Numbered from the stretch's first letter, positions 13,770 to 24,068 are shown. The stretch: 64,000 bases of DNA from DAIOEK01 sp963828285 (GCA_963828285.1 CAWHEB010000002.1:1570187-1634186); one strand, 5' to 3'. Numbers and translations are program-made. Notes: generated by a model not told the origin, from the sequence alone.

Positions 13770-16700
13770 ATGAAATCTGCCAACCGCTGGGTCAACATCA
13801 TCGTCACACTCGGGATGTTGTTTAAGCCTATTCTCTGCGCCGGCATTTCCGGGCAACACTGCATCGGCGCAAGGAGAAACTCCGACCGAAGTGGTTGTTG
13901 AACAGACTGCGACTCCCCGTCTGATCCCACAACCATACCGGTGGAACCAACACTACAACCAACAGATGAACCCACAATTGAGCCAACCGGAGAAATTACC
14001 CCAGAGGTGACAGAGACTCCTCAAATACTCCCCACCGAAGTATTAACGGAAGAACCCACTATTGAACCCACAGTGGAGAACACGGTGGAGGCTATTGAGC
14101 TGCCAATCATCGTTCCGCTTTATGAAGCACCAGATGATACCGGTATTCCCAATCAATTCATCGTGATCTATAAGGAAGAACCAGGTGTGAATGAGGTAAT
14201 CGTTGAGGATATGGAGCGCATCCGCACCTCAGGTGGCGAGATCATTCAGGAATATAAAAACGCTGTTCTGGGTTATACCGCCATCCTCACCGAAGAGCTT
14301 TTAAACAGCTTGCGGCAGGAGACTGCCATCCTCCTGATTGAGCAAGATCAAAAGATCAGAGGCTGAAGACTTGGAACCCGATGTGCATGCTGAGTTCTTC
14401 AGAATATCCTGACACCTTGGGGACTAGATCGGATCGATCAAAGAACTCTTCCATTGGATCATTCTTATTACTATACGCCTTTTATGGCATCTTCTGTCAA
14501 TGTCTATGTTATGAGTTCTGGCATAAGATTGGATCACACAGAATTTGGCGGGCGAGCAATTTCTGGACGAGATGCGATCTACTTTGGACCGGATGCAAGT
14601 GACTGTTATGGTCTTGGCACCCGAGTAGCTGGGGTTATCGGTGGAAATACATATGGTGTTGCCAAAAAAGTTAGAGCTTATCTCGGTTCGCGTTCAGGAA
14701 CGCTCTCTGAGGTTCACTGATACTCACATCCTCACAGGTGTCGATTGGATATTGGCAAACGTTCAAAAACCGGCTGTAGTAAGCATATCTTTACCTGGGT
14801 CAAAAAGCATAGTCATTGATCAAGCTTTACAATCGAAGATCGCAAATAATGCGAGGATTTCATAAATTATGCAGGTGATCACTGAACTAAAGATGTATGC
14901 AAAAGGATCATTACTGAATTTCTACATGTAACGGTTACAAGGTTATCAGTAAATACATCAGTGGTCCAGTAAGCGGACACATCAAGCACTGGTGCTCACA
15001 TAGTTATCCATCAAGAACTACCCGAGTTCATCGGGCGGTTGCTGGTGCACCAATACTACCGACTTCTACTGATTGGAAATGCAACATCAACCAGGTTTAT
15101 AGAGTTTGATCTAAATGATTTTCAGCGGTAACACCAAAGTACGATCTTATAAATAACAAAAACCATCGGATTGGCAGTTGTCAATTCGATGGTTATCATA
15201 ACACTCCGTTTAAGCACACTCAAATGTATATATAACCATTAAGGGTGTATGCGGGGTTTGTCATATTGTCGAAATCACGATTGACCGCCATAATGCTTCC
15301 AATGAATCGTTGTCCGGTATGCAGCAAAAGATGATTGTAATTAGTAACAAAGAACGGTTAGGTATATTGGAAGTACGAACGATACCACCCCGACTTTCAC
15401 ATGGAATATTCCAGCGAATGCATCAAGTTTTGCGATTTAATTTGCCACCGATTTAGCTTTTTTTCAATCATCGAAGAGGTTTCAGGGGTAATGCCTGGTT
15501 ATACATCAGGTACCCTCCTAGATCGAAAATACTATTGGCGCGTAAGTGCGATGACCGCCAATAATGAATATGGACCTTATAGTGCAGCCAAGAATTTTAC
15601 GATTGATACTATTGCACCTCTTCCCCCAGTTCTAGCCCTTCCAGTAAATGGAAGAACCACAATAGGTACGCAGTATTTTAGTTGGACACCTTCGAAAATG
15701 GCATCGAAATATAAATTTGCTTACGATACTGAAGCAGACACTATCCGATGACTTCATATCGGATGCGATCAGTACATTGAATTACAAACCACCAGCTATA
15801 CCACCGAATACAGTTTATTATTGGCGGGTAAAGCGGGGACGCTGCTGAAATTGGAGTTCCTGGTCTGCACCATTCTCGATTTTTGTCCTTCCAACAATCC
15901 CTAAACCGCCCACGTTGGTTTTGCCAACCACATCTGATATGGGAAGCTCCAACGAGCAAGTTACATTGAGTTGGAATGCAGTTGATTATGGTTACACGTA
16001 TGATATTCAGATCGATGATGTTTCCAGTTTCTCGAGCCCTATTTATACATACACATCCGAAATTGGCGCGACATATATAAAAGCTCACACATTACCGAAT
16101 GGAAAGTGGTACTTCCGAGTTCGGGCTCGTAATGTAAATGGGGTAGCTGGATATTGGAGCTCACCCAGATATTTCATGGTGTATACATCATTTGAATTAA
16201 GTTTTAACACAAATAGTTCCGAAGGTTGGATAAAAAATTCTGGGGGAACCTGGAATTTAGGTGACGGAAAACTTTACAATACTGGTTTGTTGGATAGTAA
16301 AACATCCAGTGTGTACTATAGTAATGGGATTATCACAGATTCAACCGTTGAAGTAATTATGAAAGTGGATGAAAAAATAGAGGGGGGAGAATTTGGAATT
16401 ATCCTTCGAGGGAATTCGTATAGGTACGATAGTTATTACGATTGGTTAAATGGATATTACATTTATGCGACACAAGAGTATGAAGCGTCGTATTCTAGAT
16501 ACTACTCTTGTGTGGAATCGGAAAAGAATTGATGGAAAATGGTCCGGAATAGGAGGGTCGTGCTGGTGGGATCTTATAAATATTGGCCAATATAACAAAC
16601 TGACGGTGAACTTAAAGGGATCGACAATTAGATATTATGTTAATGATTACCTTGTTCTTAAAAAAGAAATAACCGGTCTTCCGAATGGGAATTTGGGTAT

Positions 16701-16842
16701 CTATTCATGGTGTAATAATGTACCAGTGTCAACTTATATTGATTATGTTAGAGCTGGTCCACCTATCATACCCGAATTATCGGCTCAATCGGTAAAGCCA
16801 ACCGAATTCATCCCGGCAACCCAACATGAGCTCATAAGGTAA
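13770..16842 (+). pseudogene. Decayed tandem copy of the secreted subtilase
   Basis: An ATG at 13770 with a GAGGGGG site begins a remnant that follows the first subtilase segment by segment: signal peptide, PT-rich linker, I9 propeptide (NQFIVIYKEEPG), S8 domain, fibronectin-like repeats and LamG-like tail. It is split over at least seven frames. The catalytic Asp of VLDTGI has become Ser (VMSSGI, near 14511), and the His of GHGTHVAG has become Leu (GLGTRVAG, near 14616). The Ser-containing half is lost or unreadable at about 14866-15400. These substitutions cannot be explained by sequencing indels, so this is a true relic of a tandem duplication. The C-terminal repeat and LamG-like segment (15915-16842) is much better preserved, broken by only about one frameshift near 16500. 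Confidence 0.85.
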
Positions 16843-16860
16843 TCCGGTTCGCATAAAATC

Positions 16861-16894
16861 AAAAAGGCTGTTTCTTTTGAAAAACAGCCTTTTT
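16861..16894. terminator. Bidirectional terminator
   Basis: A 13-bp stem, AAAAAGGCTGTTT with AAACAGCCTTTTT, separates the subtilase relic (plus) from the sensor kinase (minus). It has A and T flanks suitable for termination in both directions. Confidence 0.9.
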
Positions 16895-16926
16895 GATTTA
16901 CTCAGATTAATACACCCATAATTACC

Positions 16927-18276
16927 TCACGAACCGATTGGTAATACGAAATAAACGGTCGTACCGATACCAATTGCGCTGTTCAACCAGATCCGTCCAC
17001 GATGCTGCTCGATGATGGTCTTGGCAATTGCCAATCCCAATCCCGAACCGCCGTTAGTTCTTCCTCGAGAATCGTCCACTTTGTATAATCGCTCAAAAAC
17101 ACGATCCAGGTCTTCTTCGGAGATCCCATTTCCAGAATCCGCGATGGAGAATTGAATCCCTTCTTCTACCTGTTCAGCATCGATACTGATCTTACCGTTT
17201 TCCGGTGTATTTCGCAGAGCATTTTCGATGATATTGCTTATAACCTGCATGATTCTGTAGGAATCAATGGAAATCTCCGGAAGGCCAGCAGAGTAATTTG
17301 TCTGGAATGAAATTCCATGAATATGAGCTGGATGTGAATATCGTTCGGAAATTTTATCGATCAATGTACCAGGGAAAACTTTAGCGAATACCAGCTTTAA
17401 TTCTCCCGCTTCGGAAAGAGATAATGTCCTTAGATCTTCCACCAGTTTTTCCAATCTAATGGCTTCTTCTCGAATGATGTTCAAGTTCTCTGCTGATGGT
17501 TCAATGACACCATCGTGAATACCCTCTGCGTGACCCAATATCACACTGATGGGAGTCGCAACTCATGGGCAATATCTGCCGTCATCTGCCTTCTGGATTG
17601 CATCAATTGCGCAAGCTTTTTGGCCATGGAATTGAACTCTTTTGTTAGTGTACCCAATTCATCATCTGATCTAACTGGGATGTGTTGATCCAACTTTCCA
17701 CCTGAAATTTCCTGAACTGCGGCAGTGAGTTCCAAGACCGGCCGGGTAATGATCCTGGAAAGCAGATAACCGACTACCAGTCGCGATCATTAAAGCAGCC
17801 AATCCACTATAGATTAGGATGGATGACACATTACGCGTGAAATCTCGTGGCGGAGGCATCATCTCAGGCAAGGGTTTTGGTATTACCAGATAACCCTCGG
17901 GACCATTGCTACCGATCATGATCGCACCCTGTTGATCTTTGAGAAGCAAAACATCTCCCTTTTCGTAGAAACCTCCCGGGAGAATGACACGAAATGTTGG
18001 ATCGGTGAGAGTAAACGGCATATGATCAGGATTTAACTGTTTGATCTTTAGCGAAATCGCCAGATCAGGTAATGTGGAATCGATTCCCTGCCAGCTTGAG
18101 TTTTTTTCATAGTATTGGGAAAAGTAATTCGCGATTGTATCCTGATAATTCGTATATAAGTAACTGTCAAACTCTCGAAAGGTTCCTCTCTGGGCAAAAA
18201 CGACGACAATTAATACGGTTAGTAAACTAATTACCAGGAATGCCAGAACAAGTTTGATGGTTAATGAATGTTTCAA
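16927..18276 (-). pseudogene. Two-component sensor histidine kinase, two frameshifts
   Basis: The product would be about 450 residues: first transmembrane helix at about 5-27, an extracytoplasmic sensor of about 120 residues, a second helix, HAMP (SRIITRPVLELTAAVQEISG), HisKA with the phosphoacceptor in ADIAHELR, and HATPase_c with N box ENALRNTPENG, G1 box DSGNGIS and G2 box GGSGLGLAI. One extra base near 17781 and one missing base near 17556 break the frame; correcting both gives an uninterrupted kinase. The start is TTG at 18274-18276, one base after the response-regulator stop and preceded by GGAGAGGG. It ends a minus-strand operon with a MacAB-like exporter and probably senses an envelope or antimicrobial signal. 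Indel errors seem likelier than decay because all motifs are present. Confidence 0.75.
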
Positions 18277-18277
18277 A

Positions 18278-18964
18278 TTACCCTCTCCGAAACCTGTAGC
18301 CGACACCATAGATGGTTTCAATATATTTTTCACCGTTGGAAAGTTGTTCCAGCTTCGATCGTATATTCTTCACATGCAAATCTATTGTTCGTTCATACCC
18401 TTCAAAATGTGTTCCCTGTGTTTCTTCAAGGATATCCATTCTGCTGAATACCCTTCCAGGCGAGGACATCAGAAGAGCCAGAATCTCAAACTCCAAGGGT
18501 GTCAGGTCTTGGAAGGAATCAGCTAATTTTATTGAGTGTGAAGAATATTCAAGGATCAATTCCCCTACCTGAATGACTTTGGGAGCTGATTGTGTCAGGT
18601 GTTCCCTGCGCAATACCGCCCGAATTCGCGACATTAGCTCCCGTGGATAAAAGGGTTTGGTTACATAATCATCCGCACCCAGTTCCAAACCAAGAACCCG
18701 TCTCATCCTCGTCCACTTTTGCCGTCAAAAAGATCACCGGTGTTTGTAATTCTTTCCTGATTTCACGCAGACAATCATATCCGTTCATGCCAGGCATCAT
18801 GACATCCAGAATGATCAGGTCAGGTTTTTCTAAGCAGAGCCAGTTTCACTCCGCTTTTTCCATCAGTTACGGTCAGAGCAGTATAACCTTCCCGAACCAG
18901 ATATGCCTTTGACGAGCGACACGATATGCTCTTCATCGTCAACCACCAGTATTTTTACTGTCAT
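18278..18964 (-). pseudogene. OmpR-family response regulator, three frameshifts
   Basis: Starting from the ATG at 18962-18964, the stitched product has a receiver domain (KILVVDDEEH acidic pocket, phosphoacceptor Asp in LIILDVMMPG, Lys in DDYVTKPF) and an OmpR-type winged helix (LTPLEFEILALLM, ERTIDLHVKNIRSKL, YGVGYRFR). The last 143 codons are intact. The receiver is interrupted by an extra base at 18905-18906, one at about 18831 and one at about 18701. It is translationally linked to the downstream sensor kinase. The receiver reads cleanly once the indels are removed, which suggests sequence errors. Confidence 0.75.
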
Positions 18965-19043
18965 CGATCACCTTTTTTATTGTAATCTGCAATTTGCCGG
19001 GGTGGTTATTCAATCCCCGGCATAAATTGTGGATATTGAAGGA

Positions 19044-19718
19044 TTATCCTTCTGATAGCATCTTAAATTCCGCAATCAATGGATCAATCAATTTTTGGGC
19101 CATGGTTGATAATCCCGTACCTGATGCCCGAGATGCTTGCAAAGTTGCTTTTTGTTCAGTTGTAAGATTGGGCATTTGCCCATCCGGTCCTCCTGCAAAT
19201 GCCATATCGGCCGGAGGTCGTCCACTACCATCAAAAGCTGGTCCTCCACCACCAAATCCATTTCCACCAGCGCTGGGTACTTGAACTGTGTTTGTAATGC
19301 TTGATGACGTATTTGAATTCACTCCCACTTCCCTAACCAATCCAATCACATCCTGAACAGTCAGATCAAGATCGGTAAACTCTTGAGTTTGCTTTTTAGT
19401 GAAGGTGTTTTCAATTTGCGTAAGTATCGCTTCCTTCTCTTGAGTTGCGGCAGTATCACGACTCAGTAATTCTTTGTATGCCTGCCACAATATCGCCATC
19501 TGCCTGGCTTCGTCAGAAGTGAATGTTCCTGCTACCTGGGTCATTTTGTACGATCCAGCGATCAGTTTGACTTCGGTGGGAATATTATTTTCTGAATCGG
19601 GAGTTGAACTCCCATTTGTTGAAGCTGATGTACTTATTGCAGCATTCGCTGATGCACATCCACTGCTGAGGAAAGTAATCACCAGAATAGCTGATATAAA
19701 CATGATCTTGGTTTTCAT
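19044..19718 (-). CDS. Secreted lipoprotein with Gly/Pro-rich C-terminal half
   Basis: The 224-residue precursor has a lipoprotein signal peptide with lipobox LSSGC, a Ser/Thr linker, a predicted helical domain (about 50-125) with AGSYKMTQVAGTFTSDEA, a Gly/Pro-rich segment, and a final helix with LTTEQKATLQA. The last motif resembles the LTxxQ helices of Spy/CpxP-like envelope proteins, but I cannot assign the family. It lies 14 nt after the ABC permease and upstream of the two-component pair, so it may be an accessory or sensory part of the exporter. Confidence 0.7.
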   Translation of the reverse strand: MKTKIMFISAILVITFLSSGCASANAAISTSASTNGSSTPDSENNIPTEVKLIAGSYKMTQVAGTFTSDEARQMAILWQAYKELLSRDTAATQEKEAILTQIENTFTKKQTQEFTDLDLTVQDVIGLVREVGVNSNTSSSITNTVQVPSAGGNGFGGGGPAFDGSGRPPADMAFAGGPDGQMPNLTTEQKATLQASRASGTGLSTMAQKLIDPLIAEFKMLSEG

Positions 19719-19732
19719 TTTTTTACTCCTGA

Positions 19733-20965
19733 TTATTCGTATCGTAATGCATCGATGGGATCTAATTGGGCAGCCTGATTGGCCGGATAGTATCCGAAAA
19801 AGACTCCTATAATTGCTGCCGATGAGAATGCGAGAATAATGGATCCTGGTTGGATGACCGTCCGCATGGAACTGGCTAGTCCGTAAATCCAGGATGTTCC
19901 AATGCCGGTGAAGATACCGATCACCCCTCCAATCAAGCTGAGTAGGAGCGCCTCACTCAAAAATTGGAATCTAATATCGTTAGGTGTTGCTCCAATAGAT
20001 TGTCGAATTCCTATCTCGCGTGTTCGTTCAGTTACACTAACCATCATGATATTCATGATGCCAATACCACCGACGATCAATGAGACTCCCGCGACCCAGG
20101 AAAGGAGTGAGCGGAATGCCGATGTGGTTGATTCCCGTGTGGCAATGATATCTTCCTGGCTGGAGATTGCAAAATCTGCTTCATCAACACTGACATCATG
20201 GCGTTTGGCAAGTAACAAGGTAATTTGTTTTTCTACCGTGTCCAATGAGGATGTATCATCCACTTCCACAACGATCGTCCTTACCCGATCCCCTATTATT
20301 TTGGCGAATTCTGTGGGACTAAATTTTTGAAATACAACTGAGATGGGTGTAAATACCTGAGCGTCGTAATCCACATTACCAACGGTACCTTTTTCTGCCA
20401 ATACTCCGATCACATTCATTCTTGTGTTTCCTACAGTGATCTGCTGCCCGACCGGGTTATCCTGGCCAAATAATTCTGCTGCCACATCGAATCCGAGTAC
20501 CACTACTTTTGTCTTTCGGTCCAATTCTTTGGTATTAAAGAATCGCCCGGATTTAAGTTCCATATCCCGAACAGAGAGGAAATCTGGTGATGTTCCAAGG
20601 ATCGTGACGCTTTCGAGGCTGGATGTTTCTGATGTTATGTTTTCAGTGGCATCCTGCTCAACCACAACTCCTTTTACGCCGCTAACCTGATCATCGATTG
20701 CCCAGGCATCATCATAAACCAATCCACCTTTTTGACTCTGTATAGAACGAAAACCGCCTTGTGCAAAGTTTTGCCGTACATATAATAGGTTCGATCCCAG
20801 GCTAGTAATTTGATCTTTGATGGTTGCTTCAGTACCGGCGCTGATCGAGATCATTACGATCACAGCGGTTACACCGATGATGATCCCTAGCATGGTTAAC
20901 AATGATCGGACCTTATTCTTGAGCAAAGCTTCCCAGGCAATTTTGATAAACTCAAAAAGTCGCAT
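19733..20965 (-). CDS. MacB-like ABC transporter permease (FtsX family)
   Basis: A 411-residue permease with the MacB topology: one N-terminal helix (SLLTMLGIIIGVTAVIVMISI), a large MacB_PCD periplasmic domain with GRFFNTKELDRKTKVVVLG, and three C-terminal helices including ERTREIGIRQSIGATPNDI of the FtsX domain. The start is the ATG at 20965, nine bases after AAGGAAGGG; this overlaps the ATPase stop by 14 bp. It works with the adjacent ATPase and adaptor to move a substrate out of the periplasm-like space or membrane. The substrate is unknown; peptide or lipid export is typical of the family. Confidence 0.9.
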   Translation of the reverse strand: MRLFEFIKIAWEALLKNKVRSLLTMLGIIIGVTAVIVMISISAGTEATIKDQITSLGSNLLYVRQNFAQGGFRSIQSQKGGLVYDDAWAIDDQVSGVKGVVVEQDATENITSETSSLESVTILGTSPDFLSVRDMELKSGRFFNTKELDRKTKVVVLGFDVAAELFGQDNPVGQQITVGNTRMNVIGVLAEKGTVGNVDYDAQVFTPISVVFQKFSPTEFAKIIGDRVRTIVVEVDDTSSLDTVEKQITLLLAKRHDVSVDEADFAISSQEDIIATRESTTSAFRSLLSWVAGVSLIVGGIGIMNIMMVSVTERTREIGIRQSIGATPNDIRFQFLSEALLLSLIGGVIGIFTGIGTSWIYGLASSMRTVIQPGSIILAFSSAAIIGVFFGYYPANQAAQLDPIDALRYE

Positions 20966-21689
20966 GGTTTTCATCCCTTCCTTTTGTCTTGCCATTAGAT
21001 TGGATCTTGTCGATGAGACCATCTTTCAAATGGATGGTTCTTTGAGTGTGTTCAGCGACCTTGGCATCATGAGTGACGATGACTATTGTGGCTCCGCCCT
21101 CATGAAGTTTGTGTAACATATCCATCACCTCTATGCCAGATTTGGAGTCAAGATTTCCAGTTGGTTCATCCGCGATAATGATTGCCGGTTGATTGACCAG
21201 GGCACGGGCAATTGCTACTCTTTGCTGTTGACCACCGGACAATTCATGGGGCTGGTGTAAGATCCTGTCTGAAAGTCCCACGATTCCAAGCATCTCGCTG
21301 GCACGGGCTTCGGATTCCTGGTTGGTATATCTGTGTTCCCTGTTATATTGCAAGGTCAACATCACATTCTTGAGAGCACTAGTACGTGATAGGAGGTTAT
21401 AAGCCTGAAAAATGAAACCAATCTTCCGATTGCGGATATATGCCAGTTCAGTCTTGGTCAGGTTACTGACATCTTGATCGTCAAGTGTATAAGTACCTTC
21501 AGTGGGACGGGAGAGACAACCCAGGATATGCATCAATGTACTTTTTCCTGACCCGGATGGACCCATTATCCCGACAAACTCTCCCGGTTCGATGGTGAGA
21601 TCAACTCCATCCAGAGCAGCGACAGTAGCATCTCCCATACCGTAGTATTTCTTGACACCCCGGATTTCGATGATCTTTTTATTGCTCAT
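20952..21689 (-). CDS. MacB/LolD-type ABC transporter ATPase
   Basis: A 245-residue ATPase with Walker A GPSGSGKST, Q-loop FIFQAYNLL, signature LSGGQQQR, Walker B IIIADEPTGNLDS and switch His in VTHD. The start codon overlaps the stop of the adaptor gene (ATGA). The short Lys/Asp-rich tail after the ATPase core overlaps the permease start and is unlikely to matter for catalysis. Confidence 0.93.
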   Translation of the reverse strand: MSNKKIIEIRGVKKYYGMGDATVAALDGVDLTIEPGEFVGIMGPSGSGKSTLMHILGCLSRPTEGTYTLDDQDVSNLTKTELAYIRNRKIGFIFQAYNLLSRTSALKNVMLTLQYNREHRYTNQESEARASEMLGIVGLSDRILHQPHELSGGQQQRVAIARALVNQPAIIIADEPTGNLDSKSGIEVMDMLHKLHEGGATIVIVTHDAKVAEHTQRTIHLKDGLIDKIQSNGKTKGRDENHATF

Positions 21690-23149
21690 TGGGCTGACTC
21701 CAGTAATCCGGTCGAAACAATATCACCTGCCTGTAAACCAGAAAGAACTTCAGCGGTGAACGAATCTTTGATTCCAACCTCAACCACTTTGAATTCCAAT
21801 CCAGTGGTGTTGACTACATATACACCAAAAACATCCGGGCTTATTTCATGAAGCGCATCGACCGATACAAGTATTGCGTTTTTGGCTTCCCCGCCGATGA
21901 CATTAATCGATGCGTTCATGCCTAATAACAAATTCTGGCTTGCAGTTGTAGCATTGCCATTGAGCTCCGCGGAACCTTTGACCAAAGTTGTTCCTGAACT
22001 AGAATTGAGTACCGGATCCACTGAGGTTACCAAACCTGTAAATGTGATATCAGGGAGCGAGTCGAATACAACTTCGACTGGATAATCTGTTTTTACTTTG
22101 TCCCAATCAGCTTCGTCCAGATAAAAATCCAACACCAATTTACTCATGTCTGAGATGGTTATGATCGAGCCAGAGCTAACAATATCTCCAACCTGGGCGC
22201 TAATTGAAGTAATGGTTCCAGAAATTGGTGCGGTTAAAACCATTTCGCTTAAAGCTTGCTGTGCACTTGAAAGAGTCAATTTAGCCTCTTCCAGTGTTTT
22301 TAAACTTGCACCGGTAGCGTCATCAGGTACTTGTTCACCCTTTTGAGCTGCTAGATAATACTGATCTTCCACCAATTGGGCTTGAGCTAAAGAGTAATTT
22401 GCACGTGCAGCAGCAATATCGGTCTTGGATGGGGCTAGTATCTGGATGAGGGTCTTGCGGGAGCCTTCAACACGGGTTTTTACTGTGAAGTTATCAGGTA
22501 CATAATCAGATTCGTACCAGGACCATGCTCCTTTCAAATAACGCGACATCCTTTCAACTGTGGCTTGTGCTTTATCCACTGCAGCTTTGTTTTCCGCAGA
22601 TGGTGACTTGGTATTCTTCTGCTGAGCTTCTTCAAGTGCAATTTCTGCGTTGGATAAATTCACTTCCGCGAAAAATACATTAGGGCTGATCTGATACTGC
22701 AAAACTTCTTTTGTATCAGCGATGTTCTTGATATCAGTCGCGATAGCTTCTTCAGTGGTGGCTATGGCAACAGCAGATGTCAAATTGCGCAGGCTGGTTT
22801 CTGCCTGTTTCACCGCTATCTCAGCATCGGTTGTGTCCATCCGGGCGATAACATCGCCGACGTTTACTTTATCGCCAACTTTGAGGTTGAGTTCCTTGAC
22901 CCTTCCACTGGTTTGAAATCCTGTATTAGATTCTTTGGCTGCTACCAGTGTTCCAGAACCAGAAGCGTATAATATAAGATCTCCTTGTTTCACAGTAACC
23001 GTATTAAGGGTCTCTACTTGAGCAGCGGTTACGTTTTTCGCAGATAATCGAAAATATGCATAAGTACCTCCGCCCAGAAGTACAAGAACAATGAGCAGGG
23101 GTATGAGAATTTTCTTTTTCTTGGTGATGTTGGTGAGTGCTTTATGCAT
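21686..23149 (-). CDS. Periplasmic adaptor (HlyD/MacA family)
   Basis: 487 residues: a basic N-terminus with one transmembrane anchor, a split biotinyl-lipoyl domain (GRVKELNLKVGDKVNVGDVIARMD and APISGTITSISAQVGDIVSSG), a long helical hairpin, and beta-barrel and membrane-proximal domains. The hairpin carries many Ala/Lys/Glu heptads and is longer than in E. coli MacA. The start at 23149 has AAAGGA at good spacing; an extension to 23197 lacks one. It is the first gene of the operon adaptor-ATPase-permease-lipoprotein-regulator-kinase. In organisms with one membrane such adaptors may couple to substrate capture rather than to an outer-membrane duct. Confidence 0.88.
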   Translation of the reverse strand: MHKALTNITKKKKILIPLLIVLVLLGGGTYAYFRLSAKNVTAAQVETLNTVTVKQGDLILYASGSGTLVAAKESNTGFQTSGRVKELNLKVGDKVNVGDVIARMDTTDAEIAVKQAETSLRNLTSAVAIATTEEAIATDIKNIADTKEVLQYQISPNVFFAEVNLSNAEIALEEAQQKNTKSPSAENKAAVDKAQATVERMSRYLKGAWSWYESDYVPDNFTVKTRVEGSRKTLIQILAPSKTDIAAARANYSLAQAQLVEDQYYLAAQKGEQVPDDATGASLKTLEEAKLTLSSAQQALSEMVLTAPISGTITSISAQVGDIVSSGSIITISDMSKLVLDFYLDEADWDKVKTDYPVEVVFDSLPDITFTGLVTSVDPVLNSSSGTTLVKGSAELNGNATTASQNLLLGMNASINVIGGEAKNAILVSVDALHEISPDVFGVYVVNTTGLEFKVVEVGIKDSFTAEVLSGLQAGDIVSTGLLESAQ

Positions 23150-23306
23150 GGCAAGAATTCCTTTCAAGAATATGTTCCGATGCTTGTATGTTATCAATCG
23201 GTTGTGAATAAAACTTGGCTAAGAATATATAGAAATTGTGTAGATTTTCATTTAGACAAATTACTCGATAGGAATGCCCACAGTGATCGTTAGAAACTTG
23301 TACTTA

Positions 23307-23335
23307 TTGCATCAATTGTCTTTCTCAGGTATAAT
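23307..23335 (+). promoter_or_regulatory. Promoter of the rpsU-infA operon
   Basis: TTGCAT (23307-23312) and TATAAT (23330-23335) with a 17-bp spacer. The predicted start near 23342 leaves a leader of about 160 nt before rpsU. The region between this promoter and the adaptor gene (23150-23306) shows nothing else I can identify. Confidence 0.7.
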
Positions 23336-23375
23336 GATGCTTGGTATATTACGCGGTGAAGATTTAATCACAATG

Positions 23376-23466
23376 CGAGGAGGTCAATACAGTTAACCTG
23401 ACGTGTCATTAAGATGCGAGTTTCTGGCAAAATCTCCTCGGCAATGCGTAAAATTGCCGAGTTTTT
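23376..23466 (+). promoter_or_regulatory. Candidate transcription-attenuation leader of rpsU
   Basis: A strong terminator hairpin (CTCGGCAAT 23437-23445, ATTGCCGAG 23453-23461, then TTTTT) stands inside the leader, 39 nt before the rpsU ATG. Upstream, CGAGGAGGT at 23376-23384 can pair with ATCTCCTCG at 23432-23440. That pairing uses bases 23437-23440, the foot of the terminator, so the two structures exclude each other. The purine-rich upstream strand also resembles a Shine-Dalgarno sequence, so ribosome or S21 binding could set the switch. No start codon at proper spacing follows it. Confidence 0.6.
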
Positions 23467-23504
23467 ATTTTTATATCCCCCTCGATGATGGGAGGTGAGT
23501 TAAC

Positions 23505-23711
23505 ATGGCATCAGTAGTATTACGACCAAACGAATCGCAAGATCAACTGTTGCGCCGTTTTCGCAAGAAAGTGGTGAAAAGCGGTGTGTTAAGCACAGTT
23601 AGACGTAAACGTTGGTTCATCTCCAAGAGTGAATTACGCCGCATTGAAAAGAAAAAGGCAGCTCGCCGTATGCGCAGACGTACATTCTCCAAGACTGTGG
23701 ATATGGTTTAG
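23505..23711 (+). CDS. rpsU: Small ribosomal subunit protein bS21
   Basis: A 68-residue highly basic protein with the bS21 pattern: VVLRPNESQDQLLRRFRKKV at the N-terminus and an Arg/Lys-rich helix (KKKAARRMRRRT) at the C-terminus. The ribosome-binding site GGGAGGTGA lies 7 nt before the ATG. bS21 binds near the 3' end of 16S rRNA and helps initiation. It is co-transcribed with infA, so both products act in translation initiation. Confidence 0.93.
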   Translation: MASVVLRPNESQDQLLRRFRKKVVKSGVLSTVRRKRWFISKSELRRIEKKKAARRMRRRTFSKTVDMV

Positions 23712-23733
23712 CCCCGATTATCCGGAGGTGATT

Positions 23734-23982
23734 ATGGCAAAAGAAGAAGATAAGATCCAGGTTGAAGGAAAGATCGTTGAAGCTTTACCTGGAACCCAAT
23801 TCAGAGTTCGGTTGGAAAATGGGCATGAAGTTTTAGCCTATCTTTCTGGAAGGATGCGGAAGTACTATATTCGCATCTTATTGGGCGATCATGTTCGGGT
23901 CGAGATGTCACCTTACGATCTTACCCGCGGACGGATTGTCTATCGCGCCAGACAACCAAATCAACCCGCTCTTTCAGAATAG
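23734..23982 (+). CDS. infA: Translation initiation factor IF-1
   Basis: An 82-residue OB-fold protein with IQVEGKIVEALPGTQFRVRL, GHEVLAYLSGRMRKYYIRIL and GDHVRVEMSPYDLTRGRIVYR, which covers the whole S1/IF-1 domain; the length is slightly above the usual 72. The ATG at 23734 follows GGAGGTGAT. A longer frame beginning inside rpsU is not the start. The 22-nt gap after rpsU and the terminator after infA define a two-gene operon. Confidence 0.95.
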   Translation: MAKEEDKIQVEGKIVEALPGTQFRVRLENGHEVLAYLSGRMRKYYIRILLGDHVRVEMSPYDLTRGRIVYRARQPNQPALSE

Positions 23983-23990
23983 GTCTCATT

Positions 23991-24020
23991 AACCCCAAGG
24001 ATTTATCCCTGGGGTTTTTT
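23991..24020 (+). terminator. Terminator of rpsU-infA
   Basis: AACCCCA pairs with TGGGGTT over a 12-nt loop, followed by a T run to 24020. Confidence 0.9.
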
Positions 24021-24068
24021 GTTATTCTACAAATCCCCGCTTTTTAGAATCTAAATATTGCCTTCTAC

